Made by a program: the position numbers and the translations under genes. From Thiotrichaceae bacterium (lineage in GTDB: Bacteria; Pseudomonadota; Gammaproteobacteria; SZUA-229), in contig NVWZ01000014.1 of the NCBI GenBank assembly GCA_002746365.1, positions 18,744 to 25,161 of the forward strand: 6,418 bases of DNA. The letters run 5' to 3'. Shown piece after piece: positions 5,572-6,418 of this stretch; the stretch's first letter is position 1; the number at the start of each line of letters is the position of its first letter. A model generated the notes under the pieces. That model was not told the origin of the DNA. It saw only the letters and a program-made list of their open reading frames with translations, and did no database searches.

Positions 5572-5775
5572 ATGGCAAGCAAGCAAGAAATGATTAAAGA
5601 GATGCTGGAAATGCAAAAGAAGTTTTCAGCGTATGAGCAAGCAAATGGTGTGGATCCAGAGGAATACTTCACACCAAAAGCCGGTTCTGAATTTGACGGT
5701 TACCGTGCTAAATATCAGGAACTAGCGAATAAAGTGGTTGATCTGGCTCACGAAGAAGCGGGTTCTCAGCGATAA
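5572..5775 (+). CDS. Small charged protein of unknown function
   Basis: A 67-residue protein that I do not recognise. It is highly charged, has no cysteine, membrane segment or signal peptide, and looks like two helices: KQEMIKEMLEMQKKFSAYEQ at 4-23 and DGYRAKYQELANKVVDLAHEEAG towards the end, joined by the loop GVDPEEYFTPKAGSEF. The ATG at 5572 has AAAGGTGAG six bases upstream, a good site, and is preferred over the in-frame GTG at 5563. The ribosome binding site matches that of the DsrC-like gene, suggesting both are well translated. A strong terminator follows 36 bases after the stop. Its position behind the DsrC paralogue suggests a link to sulfur metabolism, which is inference only. Confidence 0.8.
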   Translation: MASKQEMIKEMLEMQKKFSAYEQANGVDPEEYFTPKAGSEFDGYRAKYQELANKVVDLAHEEAGSQR

Positions 5776-5811
5776 GACTCAGCTGTTAGAAGCCAGTTTT
5801 AAACGTTTAAT

Positions 5812-5840
5812 AAAAAAGCCCGGTTAATCCGGGCTTTTTT
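5812..5840. terminator. Bidirectional intrinsic terminator
   Basis: A perfect 12-base-pair stem, AAAAAAGCCCGG and CCGGGCTTTTTT, with a 5-base loop TTAAT. The GC core is flanked by A and T runs on both sides, so it can end transcription from the 67-residue gene on the plus strand and from the convergent dioxygenase gene on the minus strand. Confidence 0.95.
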
Positions 5841-5872
5841 ATTGTCTGTTTATTACTGCATGAGAAGTCGTT

Positions 5873-6418
5873 TTATATATCAGACCACATGCGTAATAAA
5901 TTGACGTAGCCATTACTTAATTGCTCAAGTTCAGTAGAGCCAGCTGAGGTTTTTATCAATGTTTCACGAGCCTGACTCAAGTTATATAAAATCTCACGCC
6001 TGGCAGGGTCACGTATCGTACTTTGCAACCAGGTAACAGCAACCAGACGTTCACCTTTTGTTACTTCGGCTACTCGGTGGGTACTAGATGAAGGGTACAG
6101 TACTGCATCACCGGCATTGAGCTTAACTTTTTGCTCACCGAATGCGGTACTAATAATTAATTCACCGCCCTGGTAATTTTCAGGCGAATTCAAAAAAAGT
6201 GTAATCGAGATATCCGAACGGTAACGTTGGTTCGCCGGGCCCATCACTGGGTCATCGACGTGCTTACCGTAATTCATTCCTTCGGTATATTTAGCGTAAT
6301 AAGGTGCGGCAATCTTTGCTGCAAAAGCAGTAGCAATGTAGGTGGGGTTTTTAATGAGTTTACCCATGAGTAGATTATTTAAGCGTTGCGTTTCTGCTTC
6401 TGAAATAAACATCTCATG
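5873..6418 (-). CDS. PiuC/YbiX-type Fe(II)/2-oxoglutarate dioxygenase (5' end missing)
   Basis: Resembles PKHD-type hydroxylases (PiuC, YbiX), Fe(II)- and 2-oxoglutarate-dependent oxygenases often found with iron-uptake genes. The frame stays open through the right edge (codons for His-Glu precede the ATG at 6412), and the family is about 225 residues, so about 45 N-terminal residues lie outside; the internal ATG is not the true start. Counting from that Met, the iron triad is H51 and D53 in GKHVDDPVM and H112 in YPSSSTHRV, and R122 in GERLVAVTWLQS would bind 2-oxoglutarate. RSDISITLFLNSPENYQGGEL (65-85, read as RSDISITLF and NYQGGEL) is the family core. It is convergent with the sulfur-linked genes and separated by the shared terminator, so it is probably unrelated to them. 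The substrate is not known. Confidence 0.92.
   Translation of the reverse strand, partial: HEMFISEAETQRLNNLLMGKLIKNPTYIATAFAAKIAAPYYAKYTEGMNYGKHVDDPVMGPANQRYRSDISITLFLNSPENYQGGELIISTAFGEQKVKLNAGDAVLYPSSSTHRVAEVTKGERLVAVTWLQSTIRDPARREILYNLSQARETLIKTSAGSTELEQLSNGYVNLLRMWSDI

Overview
The window looks like a chromosomal piece of a sulfur-oxidising gammaproteobacterium. The main evidence is the start of a dsrAB operon of the oxidative (reverse) type on the minus strand. A DsrC-family gene lies nearby, and the composition is moderate to AT-rich. Genus cannot be fixed from the sequence alone.

Layout. Bases 1-799 hold the N-terminal 266 codons of dsrB, cut by the left edge. Bases 887-2149 hold complete dsrA, transcribed ahead of dsrB, with a strong hairpin in the 87-base gap between them. 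Bases 2150-2598 form a divergent intergenic region with several palindromes on the dsrA side and a very AT-rich stretch on the other side. From 2599 the plus strand carries a TauD/TfdA-type Fe(II)/2-oxoglutarate dioxygenase, whose stop codon falls inside a heptamer tandem array. A second heptamer array of opposite orientation lies near 3680. Next come a 62-residue acidic protein and, about 30 bases later, a Cas6-like protein resembling the Cmx6 family, with no CRISPR array or other cas gene in view. A 180-base nested palindromic element follows. Then come a DsrC/TusE-family protein that lacks both canonical C-terminal cysteines, a second long imperfect hairpin element of about 145 bases, and a 67-residue charged protein of unknown function. 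A strong symmetrical terminator separates this from a convergent minus-strand PiuC/YbiX-type dioxygenase cut by the right edge.

How it fits together. DsrAB is the siroheme sulfite reductase that runs in the oxidative direction on sulfur delivered by DsrC persulfide or trisulfide. The plus-strand genes between dsrA and the terminator are not core dsr genes. Their position next to dsrA, and the presence of a DsrC paralogue among them, suggest an accessory or regulatory role in sulfur oxidation, but this is inference. The most unusual features are the orphan Cas6-like gene beside dsr, the DsrC paralogue with a displaced cysteine, and three different kinds of inverted repeat or tandem repeat packed into the gaps between the plus-strand genes.
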